The notes under the pieces: generated by a model | Database searches by the model: none | What the model was told of the DNA's origin: nothing | What the model saw: only the letters and a program-made list of their open reading frames with translations | Origin: Planococcus citri | Taxonomy: Eukaryota > Arthropoda > Insecta > Hemiptera > Pseudococcidae | Direction of reading: 5' to 3' | Length of the DNA stretch: 64,000 nucleotides | Assembly (NCBI RefSeq): GCF_950023065.1 | Contig: NC_088677.1 | Location: forward strand, 42,982,555-43,046,554 | Part shown: positions 1 to 12,388 of the stretch, in pieces | How positions within the stretch are numbered: position 1 is the first letter of the stretch | Layout of the letters: the number at the start of each line of letters is the position of its first letter | Made by a program: the position numbers and the translations under genes

Positions 1-3000
1 AACTTCTCCAACATTGAAACCGCGTCCATCCCTATTCTACGGGGACCTCGATTTTTAAAATTTGTAAGTACATATGTTTATTCAACTGAAAAAAATTAAA
101 ATCGAAAAAGTGATTTTTATTCTATTACTGATAGGTACCTATGTAGGTATGAATAATGATAATGACGTCAAGGAGCAACCCATTCGTATACACAGGAATT
201 CGGTCAATTCGAACTGTCTATTGACCAATTCAACTCTACCTACGTATTAATTCGAATAATGTAGGTACTTATTAAGTAAACGTCCAAGAATACGGTACAT
301 AATTTTATTGTTGCTCTCGTTTTCAATAGAGAAAAACAGGTAACATTTAAGTATACCTAGGTATAGTTATTTCTTACAGTCCTTGGTACAAAATATACAT
401 GGACACTAATAGAATTCATCTTTATTCATTTAAGTACACACATAATTCTATTTTTTTTTCAATTTTTTTTTTGCAGTAATCCTAATAGCAAATTCCATCT
501 CACAAAATCGAAAGTAGGTGAATTAAAACAAAAAAAAGACATGAAAGATATTGGGTATCTAATGAATGCAAAAGTAACGTTTTTGTACTTACTCCCGAAA
601 AGATCGAAAATAAAAGCTAAAATATGTATTATAAAATATGGCTACAAGCTTACAATTTCAAAAAAAGTTGAGGAAATTTTGAAAATTTACAGAGAAAATT
701 TTTTCCCAAAGTTCAGATGAGAGCGGGTCGTAGCCTCGTAGGACATAAGTACTCGTACAACTAATTAATTAATTGGTTCACCGGATTACACAATCTCATG
801 AACGAGGATGAAAATAGAAAATCAATATTTTAGGTTGTTATCCTTCAAGTGCGAGTACGGAGACTGGAGACAAAATTACGAGTTAGGGAGCATGGTGCGG
901 GAATTCCCATCTTCAGGGACGAGCCCAATATTTTCTCATGGGGGACACCATGCTCTCCGGAATTTTGTATGGGGAGGGAACTTCATTAGAACATTTGGGG
1001 ACACCATGCGCACCTGTTTATGAAGGTCGCATACCCCACCCTTAAAGGGAGGTTCCCTCACCACACTCGGTAATAATACAGGTAATTTAATTTAATCATT
1101 CATTTTGAAAAATATCCGATGTTGAGACCATATACATAAGGTAATGTTTCTAATTTCACTCAACTTCATTAAAAACAAAAATAAAAATTGGGGTCCGTTA
1201 AAATAAAGGACAGCCGTGAGGAAGGTTTCTACTTGAGATTACTTTCAGGCTAAAATGTTTAACAATAGGGTCCTGAGCTGTGAGGGGAAATCTGAGGAGG
1301 AAAGTACATTTCATTACAAAAATTGGACCAAAAAATGCATGCGGGATGAGAAAGGCGCCAACTATCACCTCGCCATTGAAGCAAGATGTAATATTTTTGA
1401 AACCTAGGTACATTACATATTCACGTAGGCGAAGACGCGAGCCGGAGGTTGGGACCGCGAAGCGGTTCACCCCCCAAGGTACAAATTTGGGTACTAAACA
1501 CCGATATTGATGACATCTAACTAAACAACGTTTAGGTAAAAAGGTAAATATGTTTTTTAAATGATATAGGTACTGCACTGTATGATAATTGCATACTCAT
1601 TACTTACAGCAAAGGACTGGTGCATGGCTAATTTATTTTGGTGACTGAAGGAAAATCGATACCACCCCTTCACGTTTTTTTAATTTTGTATCGTTGTTTA
1701 CCAAATATCGTTCTTTTTCGGTTTCGTTACTCGTGGTTTCAATTTTTATTGGATGTCAGCATTATTCAACAGGGGTGATTTTTCAGAAACTTAAGTAATT
1801 AACAAAAAAAAATTTAAGCTAGATATTTCTTGGTTCATTATTAGAAGCAAATAAAGGAAAAAAAAAACAATGTCAGTAGAATTTTCTAATTTTTTTATCA
1901 ATCCGACCCAGATTTCTGATTTCTTGAATTTTATAAATGCCACAAAGAACAAACAAACTCATCCTTACCTAGTTACCTATATTAAAATACAATCCCGCAC
2001 AAGAAAATAAGATCTGAACTGTTACACAACTGAAGAATCTCGTAATGTTTCATTGGTGCTCAATAGACATGCAGTAAGTAGGTAAGGTACCATTGACAAG
2101 GCATTTCGTCAACTCAAATAGGAAAAAATCTTCCGTTATGATTTACCCTATTCAGCAAAATTTTCTATCGTCAAACCTTCAAACTTTTAATTATGTACCT
2201 ACTACCTATACTTGCCTTTTGTCCACCTATCAAAAATATTTCACTATTCAACAATGCTCGATGCAATGTTTCAAAAATGCGTTCAGTGAAAAAATAAAAC
2301 TGATAATACCTACGTAAATGAAAGATGGATTCGTTTTAAATGTTCATTCTATTCAAGTGAAAAATACAACTACCTATTTGACATCAACGAACATTCGAAA
2401 ACGTCGGCGAAAATTAACGTCAGCCCTTTGGGAGTTTCATATTTCAACAAATCTTAAATACCTACCTCAACATTTCGTTACTCGTCGTCAGTTCCACGGT
2501 TTCATTCAACTTTATATCATTTTTAGCACAAATAAAATACGTACCCATGTCATTCGACGGAAGGGAAATGGAAATTTTAAATACCCAAGTTACATGTACC
2601 TACTTATAACTGTTACAAAGGAAATTATGGTGAATTATGCCATTGTTTCAAAATGATATTAAGAACTTGAGAAGGGATTACAAAAAGGAAAGATTAATAA
2701 GAGATTTGTTTCAATTATGCAAAAAACTACAACATAAAAAAATCTTTGATCACTATAAAATTAAAGTAAACATTGTATGTACTGTTGTTACGGCAGTTCA
2801 ATGTTATTTTTGATAGCTCTTCAACGTCATACAGAATCACTCTACTGGCTACTCGTACATCGAATACAGAGAGTATCCAATACCTTTACTGGTAAAATAT
2901 GTACTTATTTAATATTGTGCAACAACCTTGAACTAAAAGCGCTAATAACCTTGCCATAAACATGAAATCCACGGTGCACCACCAAAAAAAATTTTCAATT

Positions 3001-3179
3001 AAAAAATTCTCGAATTAATTTTTTTTTAAATTTCTAAATTATATTAATCAGAGCAAAACAACTGAATAAATTACCTGTTTTATCTTTCTGTTTCGGTCCG
3101 GCAGATGCATAGTAATTTAAAGATACGAAAAGAACGAAAAAAATGTTGAAAGGTTTCATTATTTATGTGAAAGCTTCGG

Positions 3180-3480
3180 GCTCGGACGCGACTTTTTAAG
3201 AATCGAAATATTTTACGAAGAGATCGTAAAACTTGTAGGAGCCATTTAAGCGACTGACTTCCCGTACGGTTCGTTCTACGTAAGAGACGAACGAAAACTA
3301 ACTTCGGAGGTATACGTTTCAAAGGAATAATCGGCGACGCTAGAATCGCGTTGGGTTGGCGAATGGCGACCGACTAAATGTCGCCCTACCCGGCGTTCGA
3401 TAAACCATCCTCCTCGACGATGGGGTAACTCCGCGAGAAAATTTTGCCCCTTGTATTTGAAGAATGTCATGCACATTCAC
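3180..3480. other. CpG-dense segment of unknown role
   Basis: This block is visibly richer in CpG and GC than its surroundings (for example around 3180-3195, 3340-3400 and 3395-3430). Two minus-strand ORFs, 3276-3476 and 3080-3322, overlap here in different frames, as often happens where GC-rich sequence removes stop codons. Neither predicted peptide is recognisable. A promoter or untranslated first exon is a possible reading; a decayed gene is another. Confidence 0.25.
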
Positions 3481-3874
3481 ATTACTTCAATTTACCAGGA
3501 CTCCCTTTCGTTTTTTTTTTCATCGTTATTTATGCCGTATTTACGTATTGGTAATAAAATTTGTTTAATACCGAAGTTTTCATGAAATAATCGCAGAGCT
3601 CTTCGAAATATTCTGTACTTTTTCGAATGCTCATCCCTTCTGCGAAAATATTCCAATTTACAAACAAAAATGTATTTTTTTCAGCATGACTTACGATTCA
3701 TTAAACCATTCAATTTTTTTTTTTTTCAATGATTCGTAATCGTTTATTCACAAAGTTTACACAATTATCTTATATGTACAATGCACGAAAGAAAAAAGTA
3801 AAACAATAAAGGCTATTGCAATGCACATCCCATTTCAAAGCGATAGTCGAATTTTTTTAAACATTCAAATAAGT

Positions 3875-3880
3875 TTTATT
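3875..3880 (-). terminator. poly(A) signal AATAAA, probably of CD2BP2
   Basis: On the minus strand this reads AATAAA, about 610 bases beyond the stop codon of the CD2BP2 gene. A second AATAAA follows at about 3743-3748. The choice between them cannot be made from sequence alone. Confidence 0.35.
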
Positions 3881-4493
3881 GATGCATCCACATTTACTCA
3901 AAGGCGTTCATGCCTTTTTCGCGTAGTTTTTCAAAACATCAGGTATAAATTGTACCTCTTTCAGCGAAATAAAAATTAATTCAGAAGATAGCGGCCAATC
4001 AGGATTAGTCCGAGTGAATTTTCACCGCTGTTACGCACTGATCTCGTATAATTTCATAGGTAGCAGTATTTCGGAAATAAAAAGCAGAAATATTTTTCAA
4101 AAGCGAAGCTAAATTTTTTAAGAATACCTTATAACACATCATTAAGTCAACAGACCACATTAAAGGTACTTATTCAAAAAAATCACACCCAAAAGCTTTC
4201 CTTCATAAGAAGTGAAAACACTGAACATAATGTAAACGAATAATAGTCATAGAAGAACAGAATCAACGAATAATTAGAAATTATGAAATAGTTTCAAGTT
4301 CATCTTGGAGATGGATTCGGAATCCGCAGAAGTAGTCACATTCAAACGTAAGCGAATTAGATATCGAATTGAAGAAGATATGTAATACATATTCTTGTCC
4401 CATCGAGTAACAAAAATAATTCAAAAACTACACTTCACAGTAAATTACCGTGGTTTGGTAAGATTTTTTGAGTAAATCGTAGATGTCTATAGT

Positions 4494-5903
4494 TTATAAA
4501 TATAACTCGAAGTCTATTCTTTTAGACGAATAAAATTCATTGCTTGAGCCGAACTTTCGTACCCAAACTTGTTCTTTGAAATAATTTTCTTGCATCCATT
4601 TATTCATTTGTTCAGTAGAATAAGGTCCTTCAATAGCCTCAGCATCTAAACTCTTCTTAATCTCCCACTTGACATCATTACCTGCACAGAAAGTGTTATA
4701 TGTATTACATCACACAACACAATCATCATCTCATTTTCAGGTGTAGCTTAAATTCAATACCCTCAGATTCTTCAACGGCGGTGTCTGAACTTGCTTTACT
4801 AGTTGATGCGGTAGTCAATTCTGCCTTTTCTTTTTCGTCAAAATCGTCAGCATACATATCGAGATCCGCAGCGAAACTTTTCTTACTCATTTTCTTTTCT
4901 TGGTCATTTATCTACGAAACGATATTTTGAAAAATATCTACGAATAGTGGGAAGCGTTTTGTGTTTGGCATGATACACTTACTTTTTTAGAAATCTGCTC
5001 GTACGTTTCTTGATAAATATTCATATTTCCGGTTCGTGATAAAATAGCATCTGCTAATTCGGTTACTTTGGTAACAGCTTCTTTATCGCCTTTTTCTTCT
5101 TCTGTCAAAGCTATGCCGGCTTTTTTCCTTTTCAATCGTTCGGAAGCAGACAACGACTTGGAACCACCTTTGACAAAATACACGCCTCATTATTATCAAA
5201 GAAGCGATTCTTGTAAGATCAAATATTTACTGTATTTTACAAACCCAAACGTCGTAGGGTGGCAGCTACGTTTTCACGTTCCCGCATGTACAGTAGAACT
5301 TGTTTATAATTCCCTATTTCATCAAATGAAGTTTCTTCATCGTCATCGGATTCTTGTTTTTTAGGCAAATTTTCTTCGTTCGATTTGATCTAAGAATGTT
5401 GAAGACATTACGAAGTGGATAAGTACGTTTATACAAAGCAAAGGCAGCACATGTATCAATGTTACTTTGAAAAATTATGAAGTAAGATTTTTATGAATAC
5501 TAACTTTAATCCAGTCGATGTTTTCAAGCCAATTGTCTCTCACGTTACTTTCTTTATTCCAATGATACATTCCTTCAGTGTCAAAATGACCTTCCTCCAT
5601 TTCTTCTTTCATATTGAATGGAGTAATTTGTACATCTCCTTCGTTTGTTACGACACCCGCTTCTTGGCCTGTTCATTCAGCAAAAATAATACTTCACTGA
5701 CGAATTGAACAATAGATACGTCTAAACTCAATTCAAAGTGATATCTCACCTTCAATGTCATCTTCCTTCAAGATTTCGTACTTTTTGCCGTCGTCGTTTT
5801 CATCGTCGTCGTCATCGTCTTCTTCTTCAATAACTCCTTTCCTCTTACTAAATTTCATATCCAGGATATCATCCTCATTGTCATCCGCCTTTCGTTTATT
5901 CAT
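4494..5903 (-). CDS. CD2BP2 / U5-52K (Lin1/Snu40) homologue, GYF-domain splicing factor
   Basis: Six exons on the minus strand join without a frame break: 5903-5750, 5668-5505, 5389-5245, 5167-4983, 4911-4761 and 4681-4494. They give 328 residues, close to the 341 of human CD2BP2. The order is as in the family: an acidic N-terminus, the block ITPFNMKEEMEEGHFD followed by NIDWIK, a helical middle (residues 155-216), and a C-terminal GYF domain (about 267-328) ending in SKRIDFELYL. Known family role: a U5 snRNP assembly protein whose GYF domain binds proline-rich ligands; nuclear. The eponymous G-Y-F reads N-Y-F (299-301) here, although the preceding GPY and MxxW positions are kept. The start is the first ATG in the open frame. 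It is divergently arranged with Borealin, about 1 kb apart. Confidence 0.93.
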
Positions 5904-6899
5904 GATGTTGTGATAGAGAACTTCAAGTACTCCTAATCAATATCAGCCGGAATTTTAACAGCTATATAGGTATTTTAGTAAAATGAAAAACAACACAATT
6001 TCAACACTATCCAAGCGACTTAACACATTTTTCTACTTGATATCAGTAAACACTAGTAAACACATACGAAAAATATGGCTATCGATCAATTCATTTACCT
6101 ATGAGTGTATTAAAAGACAAAGTTGAAAGTTGTGATTGTGAAGCAGCCACAGTTTACTTGAAAGAAATTTTAATCACAGGCAAGCACGTATAACTTTAAA
6201 CTTTCAAAAGTTCTGGAAATATATAGGAAATATACACTTGACATCAAATTTTTGATTTTTTTGATAAAGTAAAGTAAACATTTTTTTTTGATTTTTTTAG
6301 CTTCGGCAGCTGATAGGCAGCTCAGCTGCATAATAATTTTGACCTACTGACGTTTGAATTTTGTCATCTCTGATTGGATATTTTAAAAATAGCGGGGTTT
6401 TCAATTTTCAAAAATGGCCAATCAAAAATAAAGATAACCATAATGCCTGAATTCGAATCATTTTCATCAAAGAAACCAGACAAAAATTCTCTTTTTCTTC
6501 AACTTTGATTTAAATTCTTTTGAATTTCGAATTTTTCGTTTCAATTTCGATTATTGATAGTGCAAAAATAAGTATAAATTTCAAATTTTAGATGAATGAT
6601 ATTTTACAGGTCATTTATTGCATGTTTGTTGACTGAATGAAGAATTAAATAAAATCAGGTCAATACATTTTTTTCTTGGCTTGACAACATTGATTGATCA
6701 ACTCTGCTCGTTAAAAATTTGAATTTCGGCAAAGCGGCATCGACGGATACCCATGTTTGTAATGTTTGTATTGTTCGTTTGATTAAAGGCTTCGTGTAAA
6801 TTTTGCGGAAATTGCGTTCGTTATCATTTTTAGAAAAATTGTTTCTAATAAAGTAAATGTATTGAAAGTAAACCGTTCAATTCCGGGTGATATTCTAAA
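5904..6899. promoter_or_regulatory. shared upstream region of CD2BP2 (-) and Borealin (+)
   Basis: The two start codons point away from each other across 996 bases, so promoters and 5' UTRs of both genes must lie here unless there are unseen upstream exons. I see no clear TATA box or CpG cluster. Sequence is AT-rich and unremarkable. Confidence 0.4.
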
Positions 6900-7676
6900 A
6901 TGCCGCGCACGAAAATATCGAAAAAACGCAGAGTTACCAGTGATTCTAAACTAAGCGATGAATCGAATATCGAAGAAATTAAAGAAAAAAGTATTTCTAT
7001 GCAAATCGAAGAAGTCAACGCTCTTATTAGAGATAAAATCGATCATATGAATCACGCGCACAAGACTGCTTTGAAAAGATTGAAGGAGATGTACAATGTA
7101 TTGAAAGTAAATCTTATGTCCAGCGGTCTTGGTAGCAAAACGTCGAAAGAAATTTCCGACATGGATTGTACTGATCACGTCGAATCTTTCAAAGAAAATC
7201 AATCAGGTATGATGTTAAATCCCCAATATTCTAAACCAAAATCACAGCGCGCAGTTCGAAAACGGTCCAATTCGTGTAATTCGAGGTCAACAACGAAGAA
7301 AAATCAAGTATTGAGATCATCATCGTGTGATAGAAATGTACCTCCTTCAGCGTCTAAATTAAAGACTCCTTGTAATCGCGAAATGCCTGCCATTCCATTA
7401 GTAACACCTAAAGTAAATCCCAACATACCGTTGTCAGTATTACGACGTCCACGTCAAGGTGAATTTGCGATGTCCATTTCCGGTAGCCCTTTGATGGTTT
7501 CAAGTGTTACATATGATGATGTGGTTAGTGTTAATGTCCCTCTTCCTGATGGTCGAGTTTTATCGATTTTGCCCACAGAAGGCATGCATGCGACTAACTT
7601 AGATTTAGACGATGAAACTAGAAAACAATTAAGAAGATTACAATCAAATTTATCCAAATGTTTGGGAAAATGATGT
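6900..7676 (+). CDS. borr: Borealin (chromosomal passenger complex subunit)
   Basis: A single open frame of 258 codons (257 residues) begins with MPRTK, as other insect Borealins do. The N-terminal part (about 25-75) is a helical, charged segment that in the family bundles with INCENP and Survivin to direct Aurora B to centromeres and the spindle midzone. The middle (80-165) is basic, Ser/Asn-rich and low in order. The C-terminal part carries TPKVNPN, LRRPRQGE and MSISGSPL, followed by VNVPLPDGRVLSI and a closing helix with RKQLRRLQSNL; this is the Borealin C-terminal dimerisation domain. No intron is needed. AATAAA signals follow at 7874-7879 and about 7926. The neighbour at 8174-11141 is convergent. 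Confidence rests on the C-terminal motif; the human counterpart is CDCA8. Confidence 0.88.
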
Positions 7677-8173
7677 AAATATTTGAATGAACAATTTTTA
7701 AATGTTATTATTAAGTTTTACGTTGATATTTCGTTTTGTAAATCAATATTATATTTCGCTGTTACTTCTAGTGAATTACAATACTATACCTATTGATAAT
7801 TTCTCATTTTAATTCTGAACTCAAAGTAGGTTGTTTGAAGAACGCATCATTTTGTTTATCTACATTTTATTTAAATAAATACTTTTAAAGAATGACAATA
7901 CTTTGTAGTTCATTACATTGTATCAAATAAAAAATTCAACTTTTCATTTTTCAAAAAAATAATTCGAAATCAATTTTTACTTCGTAAAATAATTTAAAGA
8001 AAATTATATCCTTATACATATAGTAGTCAAGGTGATATCTGAAAATTCAATCTGATATAGAAGTACCGTACTTCTTGAGAATACGCTGCAATCAACAAAG
8101 CATTTCTGAATTAGCAAGAATGAAAAATGTGAATAATGTTTACCAAAACATTCTACCTCTGAAAAGTGCGTTA
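7677..8173. terminator. convergent 3' region with back-to-back poly(A) signals
   Basis: This 497-base spacer separates the Borealin stop (+) from the coiled-coil gene stop (-). At 7866-7871 the minus strand reads AATAAA and at 7874-7879 the plus strand reads AATAAA, two bases apart. A further + signal lies at about 7926. If both are used, the 3' UTRs of the two genes would be close to touching or overlap. Confidence 0.45.
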
Positions 8174-11141
8174 TTACTTAAATACCTCTTTAAATAATTT
8201 ATAGGCTGCACATTTCATCTCGGAATCTAAACGCCGTTTCTTTGGATCTGTATCTGTAAATATTTCTGACAATTTCAAATTGTCTTTTTTTTTAACAGGC
8301 GACTTTTCAACATTCTGAAAAAAAAATTCAAATCATATTAGAGCAGAAATTTTAAAAATTAATTCAGGGGAACAAATTTAAAATTCACTATTTCATTTCG
8401 TTTTTCTTCGAGTTCCATTCGCTCTGCTTTCAATTTTTCGTATTCATTCTTCTGCTGTTGAAGAGACTGTAGCCATTCTGCAGGAATTCTAGTCTTAGGG
8501 AATGTGTTTTTCTCCAAATCTTTGAGTAGATTAGCTTTATTCTGTAAATTATATAGTACATTGTTAAAGTTATATTGATCAATACTTCCCGGTAAATCTA
8601 TCTATTTATAAAATTATTTTCTCATTCGATCAAAATTAAAACAATGCCTATCCGTTATCATGTTCTTTCTCGATACTTTTTTTAAATATTAAATTTCTAA
8701 AATGTAATTTTTATACGTAAATGTATAGATCTAAGTAGTAGCTAAAGGTATACGTATTTTGTATGTACACTTTATAGAATAATGAAATCAATTTAGAAAA
8801 CTTATTTTTATGATGAAATTGATTTTCGATCATGTACATAGCTTATGAGCACTAAGTAATTAATAAAATCGAAAAAAAAAATTAAACGCAACCTGTGAAA
8901 TTTTTTCGTCGTTGCTGATTTTTTCTTCCAGCTGAGAAAGTTTTGTTTTACAATCAGCGTTTTCTTTCTCTTGCGTTTTGATTTTACTTTTTAACGATGG
9001 TACCAAATTGAAACATTTTTGAACGTCAGCTCTAACTGAGTCTAGCAATAAATTTTTTTCCATTAAAATATTACTCAATTCAGTTACATTTTCAATGCAC
9101 TTTTCGATCTTGTTATTCATCTGAAAATAATGATATCATAATATAACAAAACAATTTATCTAAATACAAAAACAAATCACTGTTTATAATAAATTGTTAG
9201 CCTGATAAGTAATATTTTCAAAAAGTAGTACAAACCTCTTCGTCCACTTTTTGCTGTTCTTCATTCATTTTGACCGAAATTTTGTTATGGAGTAAATTTA
9301 AGAAATCAATCTCAACATCACAGGCGTTTAGTTTAAATTTCAACTCTTCTGCCACAACGTACAAATCTTGCGTTTCTCGCATCAATTTTGCATGCCTTCT
9401 TGCGAGTTGATCATTTTGATCCATTACGTTTTTATGATCAGTTGATATTGTACACCTAGAAGTATTTTAAAAACGCGATGTAAGTATTGACATTCATCTC
9501 GGTGTAAGTAGGGGCTATCTGAAATGCTCACTTAGGTGTATCATTCAATTCATCGCAATCCATGGGAGAATAATCTGAATCGCTTTCTAATTTTGCTAGC
9601 TTTTCGATTACGTTTCTAAGGCAAATTTCCTTTTCTGAAATTGATGTTTTTAATGCATTCGTGTGCTGTTTCATGGAATCGTACATATGTTTTGCAAATT
9701 TTTCTTGCTTTTCGAGCACTTCGTTTGACTGAAATAACATGTTGGTCAACGTAATGCGTTAAAATATATAATTAGGGTTATAGTAAAATGCTCGAAATTT
9801 ACGAATATAAATACCTCTTCTATTTTAGATAATTCGTCGCCCATTCTTTCGATATCTGAGAAAATCATTTTTTCTTCGTACCTTGAAGCGGTTTCTCTTC
9901 TAATCATATCTTCCAGCTCAGCTGATTTTTCTTTGATAAGAGATTCCAATTTTCTAAACCTGAGCATTTCATAATCATTTTATTGAAATACATAATTCGA
10001 CTTCAGTTATTCATTTCAATTACATAATTATGCACCAATATTTGATAGACTGAAAGTGCAATATTTTAATTACCTACGTCTACAACTTACTCGTTTTCAA
10101 CAGGATCGAAAGAAGTTTTCATATCTTTAATCGTGTTGTGATACTGTTGCTTAGTCGAACAAATTTCTGTACGTAATAGGTTCATCCGGTCCGAAGATGA
10201 TTGTTTTAATTTCTTAAAATTTTCTTGAGTTTTCAAGTAAGATGTCTTTTTATCCGTAGACTCGGCGATCACCTGCTGCTTCCAGTGATTCAACTTATTT
10301 TTCTCAGCGGAGACTTCGCGATGTGAAATTTTTGTAGTTTTGAATTCTTGGTTGATTTCTTGTAGGCGCGTAGTACTTGTGTTGATATCGTCGAGAGATC
10401 GTCCATTTACACAGCTAGTCAACTGATCAACTGTAATAGGCAACAACAAAACCATTTCAGAAAACTGTTCTCAGATTTAACATTTCTTAATCGTAATAGA
10501 AATACCAACTTTCTAATCGTATACGATCCCTAGTTGACGTAAGTTCTGAAATTCTACTCAGAAGCTGATTCAAAGTATTTTTCCAATTATTTATTTCTTC
10601 GTTCCGATCGATGCAGTCGTCAATATTCTGCTGAATAATTGTTTTGAAATTAGTGACGCAATCAACCATTCGCTGAGCCAAGTTCACCATTTCTCGATAC
10701 GGTTTAGCGCTACAAAAAATCGTCGAAACGAATGAGTCAGGGTTCAAGGGATTATCTAAAAAATTAAACTAGGCTCAGTTAGAATTTAAGGTATATTTAC
10801 TCTTCTTCAGGATACGCAATTCTCTTGACTTCCATTTGTTCGTATATTGTCGAACTAATATGCTCCAGCTCCATTTGTAAATCAAATATATAATTCCTTT
10901 GCTCGGTACAAAGTCTTTCGATATTGCTCAATTGCTTTTTCAACTCTCCGATTGTGTGTTTCAAAAACGTACATTTTTTATCTTCTTTTTCTAGCTGTTT
11001 TTCAATCTCGCTTTCTATTCGCAAATTTTGATTAACAATTTCGTTAAATTTGTAGAAATCATCTTCTACCATTTTAATTGTTTCTTTAAATGCATCTCTC
11101 GGTTCTTTTTTCACGGAAGAAGCATTCGCGGAAAATTCCAT
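8174..11141 (-). CDS. uncharacterised coiled-coil protein, 654 aa
   Basis: Nine exons (minus strand) join in phase: 11141-10801, 10709-10510, 10430-10091, 9959-9815, 9728-9532, 9455-9236, 9120-8893, 8541-8389, 8314-8174. The product is 654 residues. I do not recognise a named family. It is almost wholly helical and charged, with heptad-like Leu/Ile spacing across about residues 15-520, which suggests one long coiled coil broken by short non-helical pieces. No membrane segment, signal peptide or zinc motif is seen. A basic PKKRR cluster near the C-terminus could be a nuclear localisation signal. The exon 2 acceptor at 10710-10711 was chosen over the nearer one at 10756-10757 because only the former keeps the frame. 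A spindle, centrosome or kinetochore role would be a guess from architecture only. Confidence 0.8.
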
Positions 11142-11682
11142 CACGATGCGCGGAATTGAGGATTATTAACAACGAAAACACTATTCAAAACGAACAGATA
11201 GGTTTCGCGATCGATGCAACACCATGAACTTAATTAGGTACTTAAAAACTGAATAATCAACACAGGATAACAACTATTTCCATCGATATTGTTAGTAAAA
11301 AATGAAAACACCGCGAAGATGATACAACGAAAAAAGTTAAATACTTGAATGAACCACAAAACTTGAAGGTGGATGATCTTTTCAACATCCAACGGTTACG
11401 ATTACGAGAGATACCTTCCAAAATTTGTTTGAGGAATGAATGAATTTGTCGAGTCGCGACAGTCGCGAAGGAAAGCAATGTTGCCAAATACTTGAGGTAC
11501 AAAACATGTGAACAGGATCAGACAGGATTGCTTATTATTTTCTTTCTTTTAATCTTTCTTTCGAATCACTCATTTTAATTTGTTTTTTATTATGTGTTGT
11601 GTTGGTTCAATAAGGAAAATAAAACAAAGATCTGCAATTTAAATTAAATGAAAAAAATTGATACTACCTACATATATGAATC
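11142..11682. other. upstream region of the coiled-coil gene
   Basis: AT-rich sequence between the coiled-coil gene start and the LTR element. An open frame on the minus strand at 11257-11502 has no recognisable product and no clear splice context. I see nothing else. Confidence 0.4.
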
Positions 11683-11687
11683 TTAGA

Positions 11688-11875
11688 TGTCGAGAGAATA
11701 GAATTCTCACGAGCAAATTATTGTTAATTGCGAATTAATGAGCGAAATAAGTACGCGAACATCATACCATCTTGATGGTTTATTAACAACTTTATAACAA
11801 CTTAAAACTAGGATCACAGACACAGTTCGATAAATAGCGCGCCTAACGGCATACTCGTGTACTATGTACACGACA
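11688..11875 (-). repeat. 3' LTR of the short retrotransposon
   Basis: This 188-base direct repeat has TG..CA ends and matches 13524-13711 exactly. It lies at the left end, which is the 3' end in element sense. It contains a short palindromic end, GTGTAC-TATG-TACAC, near 11858-11871. Confidence 0.93.
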
Positions 11876-12388
11876 CTGGGGGGAAAGCGAGAAAAAAAAT
11901 TCAAAGTGAAAAAAAAAATCACAAAAATTGATCAAAAATGAACATGGGAAAATGAAAAAAAAATACATCGATCGAACAGTGAAAACTGAAACACTTATTA
12001 AATAAAATGATAAACTAAAACATAAATGACGATTGGCAAATACAATCTTGAAACTAATCACTAATTAGAATAAAACTATCGAAATAAACTATTGAATAAT
12101 GTTATCAATGATAACACTAGCGGCATCAGAAAACTAAAAACTAAAACATCAATTTGATTTTCAACTTACAAACTTAAAATTGAAACAGATTAAACTTTGA
12201 TTAAAACTAAAATGATTATACAAATCATTGAAAAACAGGCGATTAAAACTAAAATGAACAAATAAACTTTCGAAACAAAATTCAAATTGTAAAATAAACT
12301 TTGAAACAAATTCAATGACTTTCTAAATTGATAAAAAGAAAACGAAACGAATGTGTAAAAACACACAAATACACTTAAATTGGCTAAA

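Larger units (their letters stand above)
1..4493. other. intergenic stretch, no supported gene
   Basis: No convincing coding exon was found. Bases 1-63 are open on the + strand and run straight into a good donor (GTAAGT at 64), so the end of an exon of a gene lying to the left is possible, but 21 codons are too few to name. About 850-1020 and 1430-1485 are locally GC-richer. The rest is AT-rich sequence with short TAGGTA-type runs and homopolymers. The last ~600 bases probably include the 3' UTR of the CD2BP2 gene, since the minus-strand AATAAA signals lie at about 3743-3748 and 3875-3880. Confidence 0.5.

Noticed and set aside
1198..1578. 126-codon minus-strand ORF
   Set aside because: It overlaps another ORF on the + strand in a GC-richer patch, and the product shows no recognisable domain or splice context.
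10710..10757. Nearer acceptor (10756-10757) for exon 2 of the coiled-coil gene
   Set aside because: It would create a stop codon after the phase-2 end of exon 1; the acceptor at 10710-10711 keeps the frame.
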